DNA of 64,000 nucleotides. Origin: Paraconiothyrium sp. Pb-2020. Taxonomy: Eukaryota > Ascomycota > Dothideomycetes > Pleosporales > Didymosphaeriaceae. This document shows positions 23,263-33,895 of the stretch, piece by piece; the first letter of the stretch is position 1; each line of letters begins with the position of its first letter. A program made the translations under genes and the position numbers. The stretch covers positions 1,426,001 through 1,490,000 of the forward strand of contig JAJUBI010000003.1 in assembly GCA_022419385.1 (NCBI GenBank), written 5' to 3'. The notes beneath the pieces were generated by a model, which was given only the letters and a program-made list of their open reading frames with translations, did not search any database and had not been told where the DNA came from.

Positions 23263-24118
23263 ATGGTCAAGCCGCTTTCCTTCAAAGGGGACAAGAAAGT
23301 CAAAAAGCGCAAGCGCATCGCCGACGACGCCGACACCGACGCGCCCGCCTCCAAGGCGCTGACCACGACCACCTCATCCACGGATGCTGCCACGGACGAT
23401 GACTCCTGGGTGAACGCCGATGCACCGACCGATGTCTCGGGCCCCGTCATCGTAATTCTGCCTACAGAGCCGGCGACGTTCCTCGCGTGTGATGCCAACG
23501 GCAAGGTCTTTTGCAGTCAGATCGAAAACTGTGTCGAGGGCGACCCGGCGACGAGCGAGCCGCATGATGTGCGGCAAGTCTGGGTTGCGACGAGAGTCGC
23601 GGGAACAGAATCTTTCAGTTTAAAGGGTCACCATGGCCGGTACGTATCCTTCTGCGTATGTGTAGTACATGAGCTAATCTTGGGCGGACAGGTATTTGGG
23701 CTGTGATAAGTACGGCATACTGAGCGCGACCTCGACGGCCATCTCACCCGCCGAGTCGTTCACGGTGATCCCCGTACCAGACAATCCCTCCACGTTCGGC
23801 CTACAGACTGCACGGGATACCTTCCTCACTATCGACGACTCCAAGGCCAGCGGTCCAGATGTGCGCGGCGATGCGGAGGGCATAACATTCAGTACCACAT
23901 TCCGGATACGGATGCAGGCCCGTTTCAAGCCGAGGCACAAGGTCGCAAAGGCGGAGAAGGCGTTAGAGAAGATTAGCAAGAAGGAGCTGGAGGATATCAT
24001 TGGGCGAAGACTGGACGACGACGAGGTGAAGAAGCTGAGGAAGGCGAGGAGGGAGGGTAACTTCCATGAGGTTTCGCTGGCGTACAAAGTCAAGACTAGC
24101 CACGACAAGTATGCCTGA
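23263..24118 (+). CDS. FRG1: FRG1-like protein
   Basis: Exons 23263-23639 and 23692-24118 give 267 aa. A basic, Lys-rich N-terminus (KGDKKVKKRKR) is followed by a fascin-like beta-trefoil with VWVATRVAGTESFSLKGHHGRYLGCDKYG, which is split by the intron. The C-terminus is charged, with FKPRHKVAKAEKALEKISKKELE typical of the family end. FRG1 proteins are nuclear/nucleolar and associate with RNA and spliceosomal particles. Its length matches the family. Confidence 0.88.
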
Positions 24119-24269
24119 GGAGTAGAGGGACTATGGGTAAACGTGCTACGATGTATAGGTATCGTAGTAGACACCGAATCTACTTGCACTGATATCGTTC
24201 ATGAACAGTTCATCAATTCGTGATCGAGAAAGCTCACTGAGTCTTTAGAAGCTTTTTGATGTCTGCCGC

Positions 24270-25059
24270 TCAGTGGTGCTCCTCCGACACTTTCTCAACG
24301 CCAATAATTCTAGCCAACTCGGAAACATTAGTATGGTCGACTGTATTCTGCATCCTATACATATACTCGCACTTTCCGTCTACGCAGTCATTAGCCCTTG
24401 TTTCTCTTCCACGCAACACCAAAGGTCAACTTACCAGCTCCAATCACCATCTCCCCTCCGTTCAAACTCTTCGGCCCAATGTACGCCGTATGCTGCAGAT
24501 TTCCCAGGGCCCCCTTGACACCTCCCAAAATCCTACTAACCGTCCCTCCTGCGTCTTTCATATAATCTCTTTTCTCGGCCCCGCTGCCTTCTTCTTTGAG
24601 TCCTGATTTGAACTTTAGGATGGCATGGATGCGACATGTGGGATCTGTGTAGATTGGGTAGGCCGAAGACGATGTCTGAGCATAGGTGTCGATGGGTTGG
24701 TATGAGCCGTTGCCCACGATGAAAACTAGGTATGTTCAGACGGGAGTGCAGAAGACCATTCCATGACTCAACACACTTTGAGTGTTAGGAGGTAACTTTG
24801 AAGGCGGAATTGACTGGCTGATGGCGCGTACGTAGGCTTGACAGTTTAGGCACCCTTTGTTGTTAACATCGCGGTAACTAATTTACCGAGTCTACCTACA
24901 GTAATGCCGCGTAAAAACCAAGACACTTCGCCTGTCCTTGGTCAAGCCACCGAGGGTGTGCGTTTTGCCCTCGCGATCGTAGATTTGGACGCTCAGTGCG
25001 TCTTGAAGCTCGGTGGGCGTGGGGATTGTATGAGCGTCAGTCGCATCCGGTGATTCCAT
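24270..25059 (-). CDS. AhpC/TSA2-type thioredoxin-fold protein (PRXL2-like)
   Basis: Four exons (25059-24900, 24854-24777, 24725-24435, 24379-24270) total 212 aa. The redox motif FTRHYWCLNCQAYV spans the first splice junction and has a CxxC-like pair (Cys-Leu-Asn-Cys). It is followed by FIVGNGSYQPIDTYAQ and the family C-terminus GGEMVIGADGKCEYMYRMQNT. These proteins share the peroxiredoxin fold and reduce peroxides or lipids; the exact substrate is unknown. Introns are 45-55 nt. It shares a 492-bp divergent promoter with the cytochrome P450. Confidence 0.88.
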
Positions 25060-25551
25060 CACTGGAAATATCTCTTTTCGTTACCGCGCTCGAAGTATGG
25101 TTCTCTCGTTGTATACGACTATTGTGACGGCGAGACCTTACACGTCTTGAGTGGTCAGTGTTCGCCTCAATATCCGGTCGCCTTGGGAATATGGCCTGGG
25201 ATCGAAGGAGTCGCACTTGAGCCGTAACTGACCTCAAGTTTACCTCGTACGGTATCAACGACAGGAAGTGTGGAGCATCGTTAAGAACGTCCCGTACGAC
25301 ACACCAAGCGCGCCTCGCTATGTCCAGCCTAGCGTGTACCCCTCCTCCGAGTGCCGCTTCAATTAAAGGCACGCGATTCGCTCCAAGATTTAGTTGCTGC
25401 AAACGACGCCATCCCTGGTCTGTCGTGAAGCCGTGAATGGACAGAAGAATGGAGATGCCACGGAATCAAGCCCAGACTATCAGGAAGCGATACTTCCATA
25501 GACGTCAAGATACTGCGATGTTTTTCACCACTCGCACCTAGCTTCCAATCA
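25060..25551. other. Divergent spacer upstream of the P450
   Basis: This interval separates divergent starts at 25059 and 25552. Overlapping minus-strand ORFs here have no recognisable domain and run into the P450 start, so I treat the region as promoter. Confidence 0.5.
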
Positions 25552-27378
25552 ATGCATCTCCACGAGAATGGCCTTTGGGCCGCTTTGCTACCTGCTGCGC
25601 TCATAACCCTCTTGGCGTATGCAGTGTACACTACTGTCTACAATGTCTACTTTCACCCACTGGCCAAATTTCCAGGCCCACCAATAGCCCGAACGACCAT
25701 ATACTGGAAAGCCTACGTCGAGTGCATCTTGAAGAAATCTTTCTGCGACGTCCTACGCGAGCTACATGCTCAGTATGGTAAGACTCTTCGCCCACAATGA
25801 AGCACCGTGCATTGACAGTATTTGTGTCAAACAGGAGATGTCGTTCGTGTTGGACCGAATGAGGTGCGAATCATATCCAGCTGGATTCCAGACATTGGTA
25901 TCAGATTCTAACAATGACTGGCAGCTTCACTTCGCTGATCCTAAAGCATACCACGACATCTACAACAACAGGAACCGCTGGGACAAAGAGTCGCGTCTCT
26001 ACAAAAGCTTCAACGAGGACAGGTCCAGCTTCGGCTTCCTCACCTACGCCGAAGCTAAAAACCGCAAAGATGTATTAGGTCGGTCCTTCTCACAGAAAGC
26101 AATCGAAGGTGCTGAATCCCTGGTTGTCAAGCAAACGAAAGCACTCTGTGAGGCCTTCAAACGGCAGGGCGAGGCCGGAAAGAGCTCGGATTTGCTGTAT
26201 GCTTTCCGCTGTATGAGCATGGATGTTATCACGACGTTCTGTTTTGGCAAGCCGATCTATGCTGTGGACGCACCCGGATTTCAGGCTCCAATTGTCATGG
26301 CTATGGACGCATCGCTACCTGTTTTCGTGGGGTTCAAGTATTCCGACCTGTTCAAGAACATGATCTTGAAATGCCCACCGAAACTATCGAAGATTCTTAG
26401 TCCGGCCACTTCAGGTCTTGTTGATCTACAGCAGGTATGATTTTCAGGTGGCTCGCTTTTCCCCTCGAGGAAATATTTATGCGGATTATGCGCTGATACT
26501 TTACAGTTGCTCCTCCATCAGATCAACGACCTGACCAACGATCCAGAGAAGCTTAAAGCCCTTCCGCACAACATGACTATTTATCATCGACTGTTAGATG
26601 CCGACGCCTATCGCGACAAGACGACCCCTTCTGCTGGCAGTTTGTACGAAGAGGCACAAGCACTAATGTTCGGCGGCGCAGACACTGTCGGCAATACCAT
26701 TATGGTGGGAACTTACTACTTACTTCAAAATCCAGAAAAGCAACAAACTCTCAAGAAGGAACTCTTAAAAATCTGGCCGTCTTTGAATGGACCAGACCCA
26801 AGAATACGAGATCTCGAGAGCCTGCCGTACCTGAATGCGGTCATCAAGGAGTCTCTTCGACTGTCGTCGGGTGTTATCTCAGGTCTTTTGCGAGTGGTGC
26901 CACCCACAGGGGCGAAGGTCGCAGGCATTGACGTACCGCCAGGGGTATGACTGCAGTCCCACCCAACACATCATCGCACTAACGGGTCCACAGACAATCG
27001 TATCGATCGGTAGTACCTTCGTCCACTACAATGCCTCCATCTACCCCGATCCGGACAGATTCATGCCAGAACGCTGGCTCAAATCCGCTTATTTGGATGA
27101 CTGGCTCGTCGCCTTCTCCCGTGGTCCGAGAATGTGTCTCGGCATCAACCTTGCGTGGGCAGAACTGCGCCTTGGCTTTGCACATGTGTATCGGAAATTC
27201 GATCCGGTTCCTGCGCATCCGCTGTAAGCTCGATTTGATTTTCGTCTGCTTGCGCTTCAAGTTAAGTTGCTGTTGGGCTGACAATTATAGAAAACCCAAG
27301 CTGGCGTTCAGGGAGACTTTTTTGCCTTACTACTACGATGCTGAGTTGAAGGTTAACATGCAATCGGTAGAGTCTTGA
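25552..27378 (+). CDS. Cytochrome P450 monooxygenase
   Basis: Six exons (25552-25777, 25835-25863, 25925-26434, 26507-26944, 26994-27223, 27291-27378) give 506 aa. It has an N-terminal membrane anchor (residues about 8-30), a PGPP hinge (KFPGPPIA), I-helix GGADTVG, K-helix ESLR, PERW, and the heme loop FSRGPRMCLG with Cys449 as the iron ligand. The 29-nt second exon encodes DVVRVGPNE. This is an ER-bound microsomal P450 of the type common in fungal secondary or xenobiotic metabolism. The cyclase and transporter genes downstream suggest a small metabolic group. Confidence 0.93.
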
Positions 27379-27537
27379 ACAAGCGTTGTGATTCGGACGC
27401 GATTGAACCACCATACAAAAACGTCTTTCGGGAAGGCGTAGGGGCAAGACTGTGAACTATGCGCAGTCGAGTCGGTATCTGATGCACCCATGGAATATTA
27501 TACGACCAGTTGCAATATCCTCATAATATTGTGCGAC

Positions 27538-28521
27538 TCAGAATATTGCCATACAATTTGGTGGGCTTGAGACGCCACCAGGCATATTGAGTGGCGTACT
27601 CGCCACAAAAAATGTCCATCTCTTCTCCTCTGCACAGATCTTACTCAATCCTTCCAGATCGAACATTTCTCCTATAGGCATACCCCATCCTGCCAAAAGA
27701 AACTCATGCAGAAAAAGCTCTCCCGTAGGCGGGTACACTTCCCACGAGATCGCATCACTGGCAACGGCCGAGATTTTGTTGTCCCATATCCACCGCAACA
27801 CATCTTGGGTTGCTTCTACTCCCGCGTGTTTCGGAATTGACTGCGCTGCATACGCTTCCTTCTGCTTAGTCGTCATGACAGTGTCCCACTCTTTTGTCAT
27901 ACCAATTCGGATGAAGAGAATATCTCCTCGCTGGAACGTTACCCCTGACTCTTTTGCTATTTGTTCAATGTCTTTCAGCCTAATCTCGTGCTGGCTGATC
28001 GTCGTGTACTTCAACCCTTTCTTCTCAGCCCAGCTTGCGTAATCGATGAGGACGCCTCTCCCTGCAATTCCCTCTCTCGCCCAGTGCTGCATCCCAATTC
28101 GATCACTCGACCGATCCCGAACCTCTTTCGCACTTGTACCGCCATAGAAAACCCTGTCTTCTACTTTCTTCCCTTCAGTTCCATGAATAGGCTGCGAGAA
28201 GTGCCTCAGTCCATCCCATTGGCTGCTCTGCTGCGGATTGAACGTGTACACATCGTCGAATGCAACTCCATCCAGCAATGGTACGATCTTGTGCTCGCAT
28301 TGCTGGCGCCCCAGGCCGGCATTCTCGAGTTTTGTAAGTTCCCAGCCGAGAGACGTGCGCCTTCCTGTACGGATCTCACTTGCGGCTGCAGCAACCACCT
28401 CAGGCGTGAGGAGAGCGAGCCTGCCTAAACCCTCCTCGCGACTGCCTGGTTGTCCTACCCAGACACGCTTCTGATCTGGCAGAGAGTCAAATGGTGTGTT
28501 GTATATGCTTTCCATGGTCAT
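27538..28521 (-). CDS. Cyclase-family hydrolase (kynurenine-formamidase-like)
   Basis: A single exon of 327 codons starts at the ATG at 28521. It matches the fungal branch of the metal-dependent cyclase family (PF04199 type): SQWDGLRHFSQ carries the metal-binding region, AREGIAGRGVLIDYASW and FQRGDILFIRIG are conserved blocks, and FLLAGWGMPIGEMFDLE is near the end. Relatives hydrolyse formamides or cyclise polyketides; which applies here is unknown. It converges with the P450 gene across 159 bp and diverges from the broken transporter. Confidence 0.87.
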   Translation of the reverse strand: MTMESIYNTPFDSLPDQKRVWVGQPGSREEGLGRLALLTPEVVAAAASEIRTGRRTSLGWELTKLENAGLGRQQCEHKIVPLLDGVAFDDVYTFNPQQSSQWDGLRHFSQPIHGTEGKKVEDRVFYGGTSAKEVRDRSSDRIGMQHWAREGIAGRGVLIDYASWAEKKGLKYTTISQHEIRLKDIEQIAKESGVTFQRGDILFIRIGMTKEWDTVMTTKQKEAYAAQSIPKHAGVEATQDVLRWIWDNKISAVASDAISWEVYPPTGELFLHEFLLAGWGMPIGEMFDLEGLSKICAEEKRWTFFVASTPLNMPGGVSSPPNCMAIF

Positions 28522-29174
28522 TCAGGGGACAGCAACGAAAGGAGAGCGCTGGAAAGCACATGCGAGCTCAGCACGATTGATCTTGAGTAAAGTTCAATCG
28601 AGTTGTCGTTAAAATCCATCGTAAGATCAAGATCGAAACCAATGCAAGCATATGCTCTGCCTTGGCGGTTCCGCTCTTTAGCGTGCGAAGCTCCCAGGTG
28701 CCGTTTCACACATCATTACTCCCGTGAGGGCCTGAGAGGGGCTCTTTCACCGTTCGGGAAGTTCGAGCGTGGGTCGCTGTGGTGCGGGGTGGTGACGATC
28801 GGGCGCTACCGGAATTTACATTTGCAGCTGCATGAAGCAACACCAACCAAGTGCACTTAGGCGAACTTACTCTCAGAGAAGAACCTTATTATTGGCAGGC
28901 CTTGTGTCGATCGCTGTGCACGAAGAAGCTGTTGCTGTTGTACAACCCATGTTGGGATGACTGTACCGGCATGCTTGATCAACAGCCTCGCCGAACTTTC
29001 AGGCGCGTTCTTTTGCGACTATTCTTCTCGCAAAAGACGGCCACGGTCAAATTTCCCTGCAGGTGCCCTAAGTCTCTCAACATCTCATCACGATTAGGGT
29101 CGTAGCTTTCGCCCCAAAGTCGCCCTTTCCGTCAGAGTTGATAGTGAAGCATCCGTAAGAACCGAGAAACTAAT
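28522..29174. other. Divergent spacer between cyclase and transporter
   Basis: No coding pattern is visible. The interval lies between starts at 28521 (minus) and 29175 (plus), so it should contain both promoters. I see no repeated motif shared with the Adr1-type cluster. Confidence 0.4.
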
Positions 29175-31005
29175 ATGGCTGGTGTGGGTAGCCCCCCGTC
29201 CGGTTACCAAACGAGTCATTACAATCGGCTTGTGACGGTCTTCGTTGCATTGGGTTCCTTCGTGAGTATGCACATTCAGCTGCTCCAAACACTGAATCTG
29301 ACTTTCGCTTGAGACATATGGATACTGCGCAAGTATCATCGGATCTACAATAGGTCAGCCAGGTTGGTACAGGTACTTCAACCTTCCGCTCCAAGGAGAG
29401 CCAGGATACGAAGGCAAAACAACGCACACTATCGCTACGGCCAACGGACTTTTCAGCGCTGGCGGCGCAATTGGATCACTCTTGATCATGTGGTCTGCCG
29501 AGTACTTCGGGAGGAAGAGGAACATTCAGTTTGGTTGCGCCTTGTCGGTTTTGGGAGGGGTCTTGCAGGGCGGTGCTGCAACTCTGGCGTAATTGCTTTC
29601 CAATGACTGAATCGCTGAATGAACATGCTAACGTAGTGTAGGATGTTTCAAGCTGGTCGCTTCATTTCAGGCGTAGGCATCGGTATACTTGTGACCATAT
29701 GCCCCATGTATCTCTCGGAGATGTCTTCACCTTTCCGTCGTGGCTGGCTCGTTGGCCATCACGCCATATTCCTTGTGTTTGGGTATATGTTCTCTTCCTG
29801 GATCGGCTACGGCTGCTACTTTGCAACATCCGCAAATGCGTCGTTTGCATGGCGCTTTCCGTTGTGCTTCCAAGTATTTGGGCCATCTATCCTTCTTTTA
29901 GGATCACCTTGGCTTCCTCGATCTCCTAGATGGTTGGTGAGCAAGGGTTTAGACGACGAAGCGTTTGATGTCATCAAAAAGATGAGATTAAGTGCTGCTG
30001 ATCCGGATCATCTAGTCGCCAAAGAAGAGTTCTATCAGACCAAGGAGCAGTGGCAGCTCGATTCTACGAAGCTGAATGCGCTTAGACGAAGCGTATGGAC
30101 TGCTGCCTGGAACAAGAAAAGTTACCGGAAGCGCATGGTCATCGGGTTTCTGACTCAATGGCAAGTAAAACACGGCTCTTTCCAAACCCTTTCTAACCGC
30201 TGTGGTAGGGGCGCCGAATTCGCCGGTCCACTCATCATCAACAACTACGCTGTCATACTTTACACCAATCTCGGCGCAACAGGCCATATGCCGCTCCTGC
30301 TCTCTGCTCTGCTCTATGGCTCACGACTGCGGGCCTCATCTACAATCCTTTGGGTGCTTGGTTGCACGACAAGGTTAACTCGCGCCGTCGCATGTACATT
30401 TTCGGGCTCTTCGGCTGTCTCCTCACAACTTCGCTACTCGCAGCCATGACCGCGGAGTTCTCCGGCACAGCAAACCGTGCAGGTAACGGGATGGGTATCT
30501 TCTTCATCTTTCTGTACCTTGCATTCCAAGGAACGTGTTGCGATACCACAATGTATCTCTATGTATCAGAGATCTTTCCTACAGAGCTTAGGCCCATGGG
30601 TAGGTTCGTAATTCGCTGCGAGTCTGGTGTTGCTGCAGACTGCACCAATAGGTTTTGCCGAGGTTGGGTGGAAGTACTACCTTGTTGTTATTGTGTGGTG
30701 TATCTTCTATATCCCGAGTAGGTGTCCCCGTGGCAATGCAGGCTCTATGTTGCTAATGTGTACTAGTGGTATACTTCTTCTGGCCAGAGACTGCTCGTCT
30801 GAGCCTGGAGGAGATTGGCAAGCAATTCGGCGACGATGTCGCTGTACATATCAACGACGCCACCGATGAAGAGAAGAGAAACTTGGAGCAGCAATTGAAG
30901 GATGCGGATGTAGTGCACCAGAAGGGGGATGGTTTCCATCCGTCGTATCGACCCACTGGCTCTATAGTAGCGGGCCACGATGTTTTGGGTGCGCCAAATT
31001 CATGA
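29175..31005 (+). pseudogene. MFS sugar transporter, apparently disrupted
   Basis: Exons 29175-29261, 29314-29588, 29642-30160 and the one from 30209 encode a typical sugar-porter N-half: STIGQPGWYRYFNLP, SAEYFGRKR (A-loop), MFQAGRFISGVGIGI and SPRWLVSKG. Two lesions break it. At about 30314-30318 a 5-bp excess in a GCTCT-type run shifts frame between LLLSAL and WLTTAGLIYNPLG. At about 30600-30625 the segment normally reading GFSLFGQF after ELRPMG is missing, and an in-frame TAA follows. The C-terminal exon (APIGFAEVGWKYY, then FFWPETARLSLEEIG to 31005) is still recognisable. The third intron (30161-30208) has a GC donor. Assembly error is the alternative. Confidence 0.72.
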
Positions 31006-31618
31006 GCAAGGTATGTAGATTCCTCTAACTCAATGAATAGTACTCTAGATTGACCTTCGTCTGACATAACTCGTCAGCCCACGTGAAATAGCATTCAATG
31101 AATTTACAATGTACGAATCAGTGTCACTTCAGTTGCTTCTTCATGGCCGAGTTCGTTGCTTAGCTGGAAATGGCATCTAATCACAGATGCATGCTGTACG
31201 CCTCAAATGATGCATTGTAGGAAGGGTGTATGTGTGTAGTTCACTTGACGCAGTGCTATACTTGAAAGTCGTTAAAAGTCCTGGCCAGTATGTCCTCCAT
31301 AGCGAGCTGACAAAGTCCACCTGCTCGTTCCCTCGTTCAGCCAATAGGCACCCAAATCTTGAGCGCTTCAGACTAGCGTGGTCATTCGGAAGACAAGTTC
31401 TAGATCGGTCCAAGCGGCTAAAGCATCGCATATTCATCAACGATGGTAGGTCCAGTAATCTCAACTTCATCAATGATGGGGAGAAGGGCTTAACTAACAG
31501 CAATGGTAGGCTGGGCAATATCGAGCCAAAAAAGGGTCGCAAAATCGTTGGTCTTGGGTGCATGGTAGATAACGGTATATGACTTCAATGCTCAGCGGCA
31601 AGGCATCCGCTCAATCAT
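31006..31618. other. Spacer with no recognised gene
   Basis: A plus-strand 118-codon ORF (31226-31582) and overlapping minus-strand ORFs show no known domain and have low-complexity stretches with imprecise CATCAA(C/T)GATGG repeats. I see no convincing gene. Presumably it holds the 3' flanks of the transporter and of Rqc1. Confidence 0.4.
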
Positions 31619-33670
31619 TCAATCATCAGTGTCCGAGTCGTTCTCCCCTTGCTGTCCCTCAAATATTACCTGCACGCCTAGATCCTGTAGTCTCTGCCGT
31701 ATCGCCTGCACCCTATCTGTGTTGCGCCGAAATTCTGCATAGCCAGTGCCCGCTCGCTCCAGCGCACCTAGCAGACCGTCCTCCGTCATCTCCCCATCCT
31801 CGTTTACGATGCCCCCTAAGTCTACGTTCTGGAAGTACTGCCTCAGAGATTCGAGTTCGGAAAGTGCATCGGTGCGTCCAAGGGCGGCCAGTGGGGCAAC
31901 GGTGCTAGGGTTTGTGGAGTAGGAGGAGATGCTGTCGTCTGGTGGAAGAGGGTCGGAGGTCGATGTGTACTTATTCTTAATAGCAGGATCGAGAAGCGCG
32001 AGGAGGGGCGGAGAGTCGGAGAGGATGACGTGCCGCGCGAGGTCGGTTTCGTTGATGGGGGCCAGCCAGTATGGGTCTTCGCCGGCGCCGAGCGGCTCAT
32101 CGATGGAGTAACATATTTCGACTAGGAGACTCGTTCCTTCTGTGGTATTCCAGAGATCCTTGGCATGTGGTACGTAGATTTGGGTTAAAAGTTCTTGGTG
32201 ATCGCTGTTTGGCTCCTTACCCCATACGGACTTTGGTATAGGCGAGATCTCGAGCTCTTTACAGATGCGGGATGCTATCCAGGGGTACTCCTTGATAGCT
32301 GAACGCAGTGCTACACGCGCTTTTGTGGGGTTCTTAAGGCGGTCATGAGCGAGCGCCACGGAGTATGCGAGGTTTGGTGGGATCTTCCAGGCGCGCTGAA
32401 GATGGTCAGCTTCTACCAGATCGACCAAAGCTTGAGGCTCCCGGCCCCTGAGGGCTAGCTGATCAATGATGAGACGCATGCAATACGGATCATCTTCAGG
32501 AGACAGGCTGATGAGTAGCTTTGCCCATTCGAAAGCTGTTCGCCATGTGGCCCGGATGCCTAATGTGGCGATGTAGCGCCATACTGCGAGCCAAAATTCG
32601 CGATTCTCAGGGCGGCGGAAGTCCAGGCGAGCCTTGCCTTGAGAAAGATTGTGAGAGAACGTCGAATGCACTGCTCGGCCGAAAGCGAAAAGTGCGCGCT
32701 CTAGTAGCTCACCAGATGTCGCGTTATCCCGTTGCTGCTTGGCGATTTCGGAGACTTGGAGCAGAGTTGAGATGTGATAGGGGTTGAATTGCATGAGCTG
32801 GACCATGCGTTCTGGGTCCATGCCGGTAACGCAAGTCTCGAATTGCTGTTGTACATCCTGATACGAAGTATTGTGGACAAAGCGATATTCAACCGTGCCA
32901 TCGTCCCGTTTCTCAACCAGCTCCATACCGAGACCGCCTAGGGTTGCACGTGGCCATTCCTCTTTTCCTTGAATGAAGATGTTGCGGCGGAGACCTAGTG
33001 ACGCCAGATTACGACCGCCTGGCTGGTTACGACCTGCAGCTGCAGCCGCTATCCCACCTTGCTGGCGTCGATTCCGCGCCCGCGGCTCGTCGTCATCAGT
33101 GCCTTGCACGGCTGCACGCCCAAACAGTTTTCGCATCTCGTTGGCGGCGTGAAGATGCGTAGTGTCAACAGCTAAAGCAGAGAACAATTGCTGCATCTCC
33201 GCACTGGCAGCTGATGTGGGCTGGTCATCATTACTTGAATTCGTACCTGATGTCAAATTCAACGCAAGAAGAGCCTGATCAATCTCATCCATCCCGTGCA
33301 CCGTATCCTGCGACGTGGGAGTCTTTTGAGGCGCTGGTGTGTTGCTCTTGCCTTTACCCTTCTTTTTCTTCTTCTTTCCCTTTTTGGAAGGCTTAGATGC
33401 CGTTGTAACTTGAACCTCTTTCTTTTCTAAGGTACCTGCGGGCTTCTCTTCCTCTTTCAAATCGTCATCCTCATCCTCATCATCCTCGTCGTCATCTCCT
33501 GCGTCGCCCAGCATAGCAAACAAACTGGGTTTTGCTGCCGGTTTCGGTGCAAGTGCGGGCTCATCGTCCTCTTCAGACTCTTGGTCGTTTACATTTTCTT
33601 GCTCCAGCAATTCCAGCTGTTTCTTCTCTTCCAGCTCGCGCTGCGCCCGTCGCAAAGCTCGTGACGACAT
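31619..33670 (-). CDS. RQC1: Ribosome quality control protein Rqc1 / TCF25 homologue
   Basis: An intronless gene of 683 codons. The N-terminus is MSSRALRRAQRELEE, followed by acidic (DDEDDEDEDDD) and Lys-rich (KKGKKKKKKGKGK) tracts typical of Rqc1. The TCF25 domain covers about residues 250-620, with FNPYHISTLLQVSEI, FWLAVWRYI, DPYCMRLIIDQLALR and RVALRSAIKEYPW. The protein works with Ltn1, Rqc2 and Cdc48 on stalled 60S nascent chains, promoting K48 ubiquitin chains. It is head-to-head with the PP2C gene across 225 bp. Confidence 0.93.
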   Translation of the reverse strand: MSSRALRRAQRELEEKKQLELLEQENVNDQESEEDDEPALAPKPAAKPSLFAMLGDAGDDDEDDEDEDDDLKEEEKPAGTLEKKEVQVTTASKPSKKGKKKKKKGKGKSNTPAPQKTPTSQDTVHGMDEIDQALLALNLTSGTNSSNDDQPTSAASAEMQQLFSALAVDTTHLHAANEMRKLFGRAAVQGTDDDEPRARNRRQQGGIAAAAAGRNQPGGRNLASLGLRRNIFIQGKEEWPRATLGGLGMELVEKRDDGTVEYRFVHNTSYQDVQQQFETCVTGMDPERMVQLMQFNPYHISTLLQVSEIAKQQRDNATSGELLERALFAFGRAVHSTFSHNLSQGKARLDFRRPENREFWLAVWRYIATLGIRATWRTAFEWAKLLISLSPEDDPYCMRLIIDQLALRGREPQALVDLVEADHLQRAWKIPPNLAYSVALAHDRLKNPTKARVALRSAIKEYPWIASRICKELEISPIPKSVWGKEPNSDHQELLTQIYVPHAKDLWNTTEGTSLLVEICYSIDEPLGAGEDPYWLAPINETDLARHVILSDSPPLLALLDPAIKNKYTSTSDPLPPDDSISSYSTNPSTVAPLAALGRTDALSELESLRQYFQNVDLGGIVNEDGEMTEDGLLGALERAGTGYAEFRRNTDRVQAIRQRLQDLGVQVIFEGQQGENDSDTDD

Positions 33671-33895
33671 TTTGGCGATTTATTTTTCAAAAGCGAGAGT
33701 GGCGTGGTGACGTTTACTCTCCGAGAAGTTGAAGGCTCCAGTTTTACGTTTGTAAGGCTGAAGCCCGATTGGAAAGCCGGCCCGTGCGCTACGCTTCAGC
33801 CCGGGGAAGGCGCTTGACGCAACCGAAACCGCGGCTCTTCAGATCGTCTTTCGAACACTCCTTATTCAATTCCATCCGCCCTTTGGCCTCTGCAA

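Noticed and set aside
25037..25631. Overlapping minus-strand ORFs upstream of the P450
   Set aside because: They overlap both the AhpC/TSA2 start and the P450 first exon and show no recognisable domain.
30161..30208. Reading the transporter through the 48-nt GC-AG segment as coding
   Set aside because: The segment is in frame without a stop, but removing it restores the family sequence exactly (TQW then GAEF), so splicing is preferred.
31226..31582. 118-codon plus-strand ORF with imprecise internal repeats
   Set aside because: No start context, no domain, and the repeats are short and irregular.
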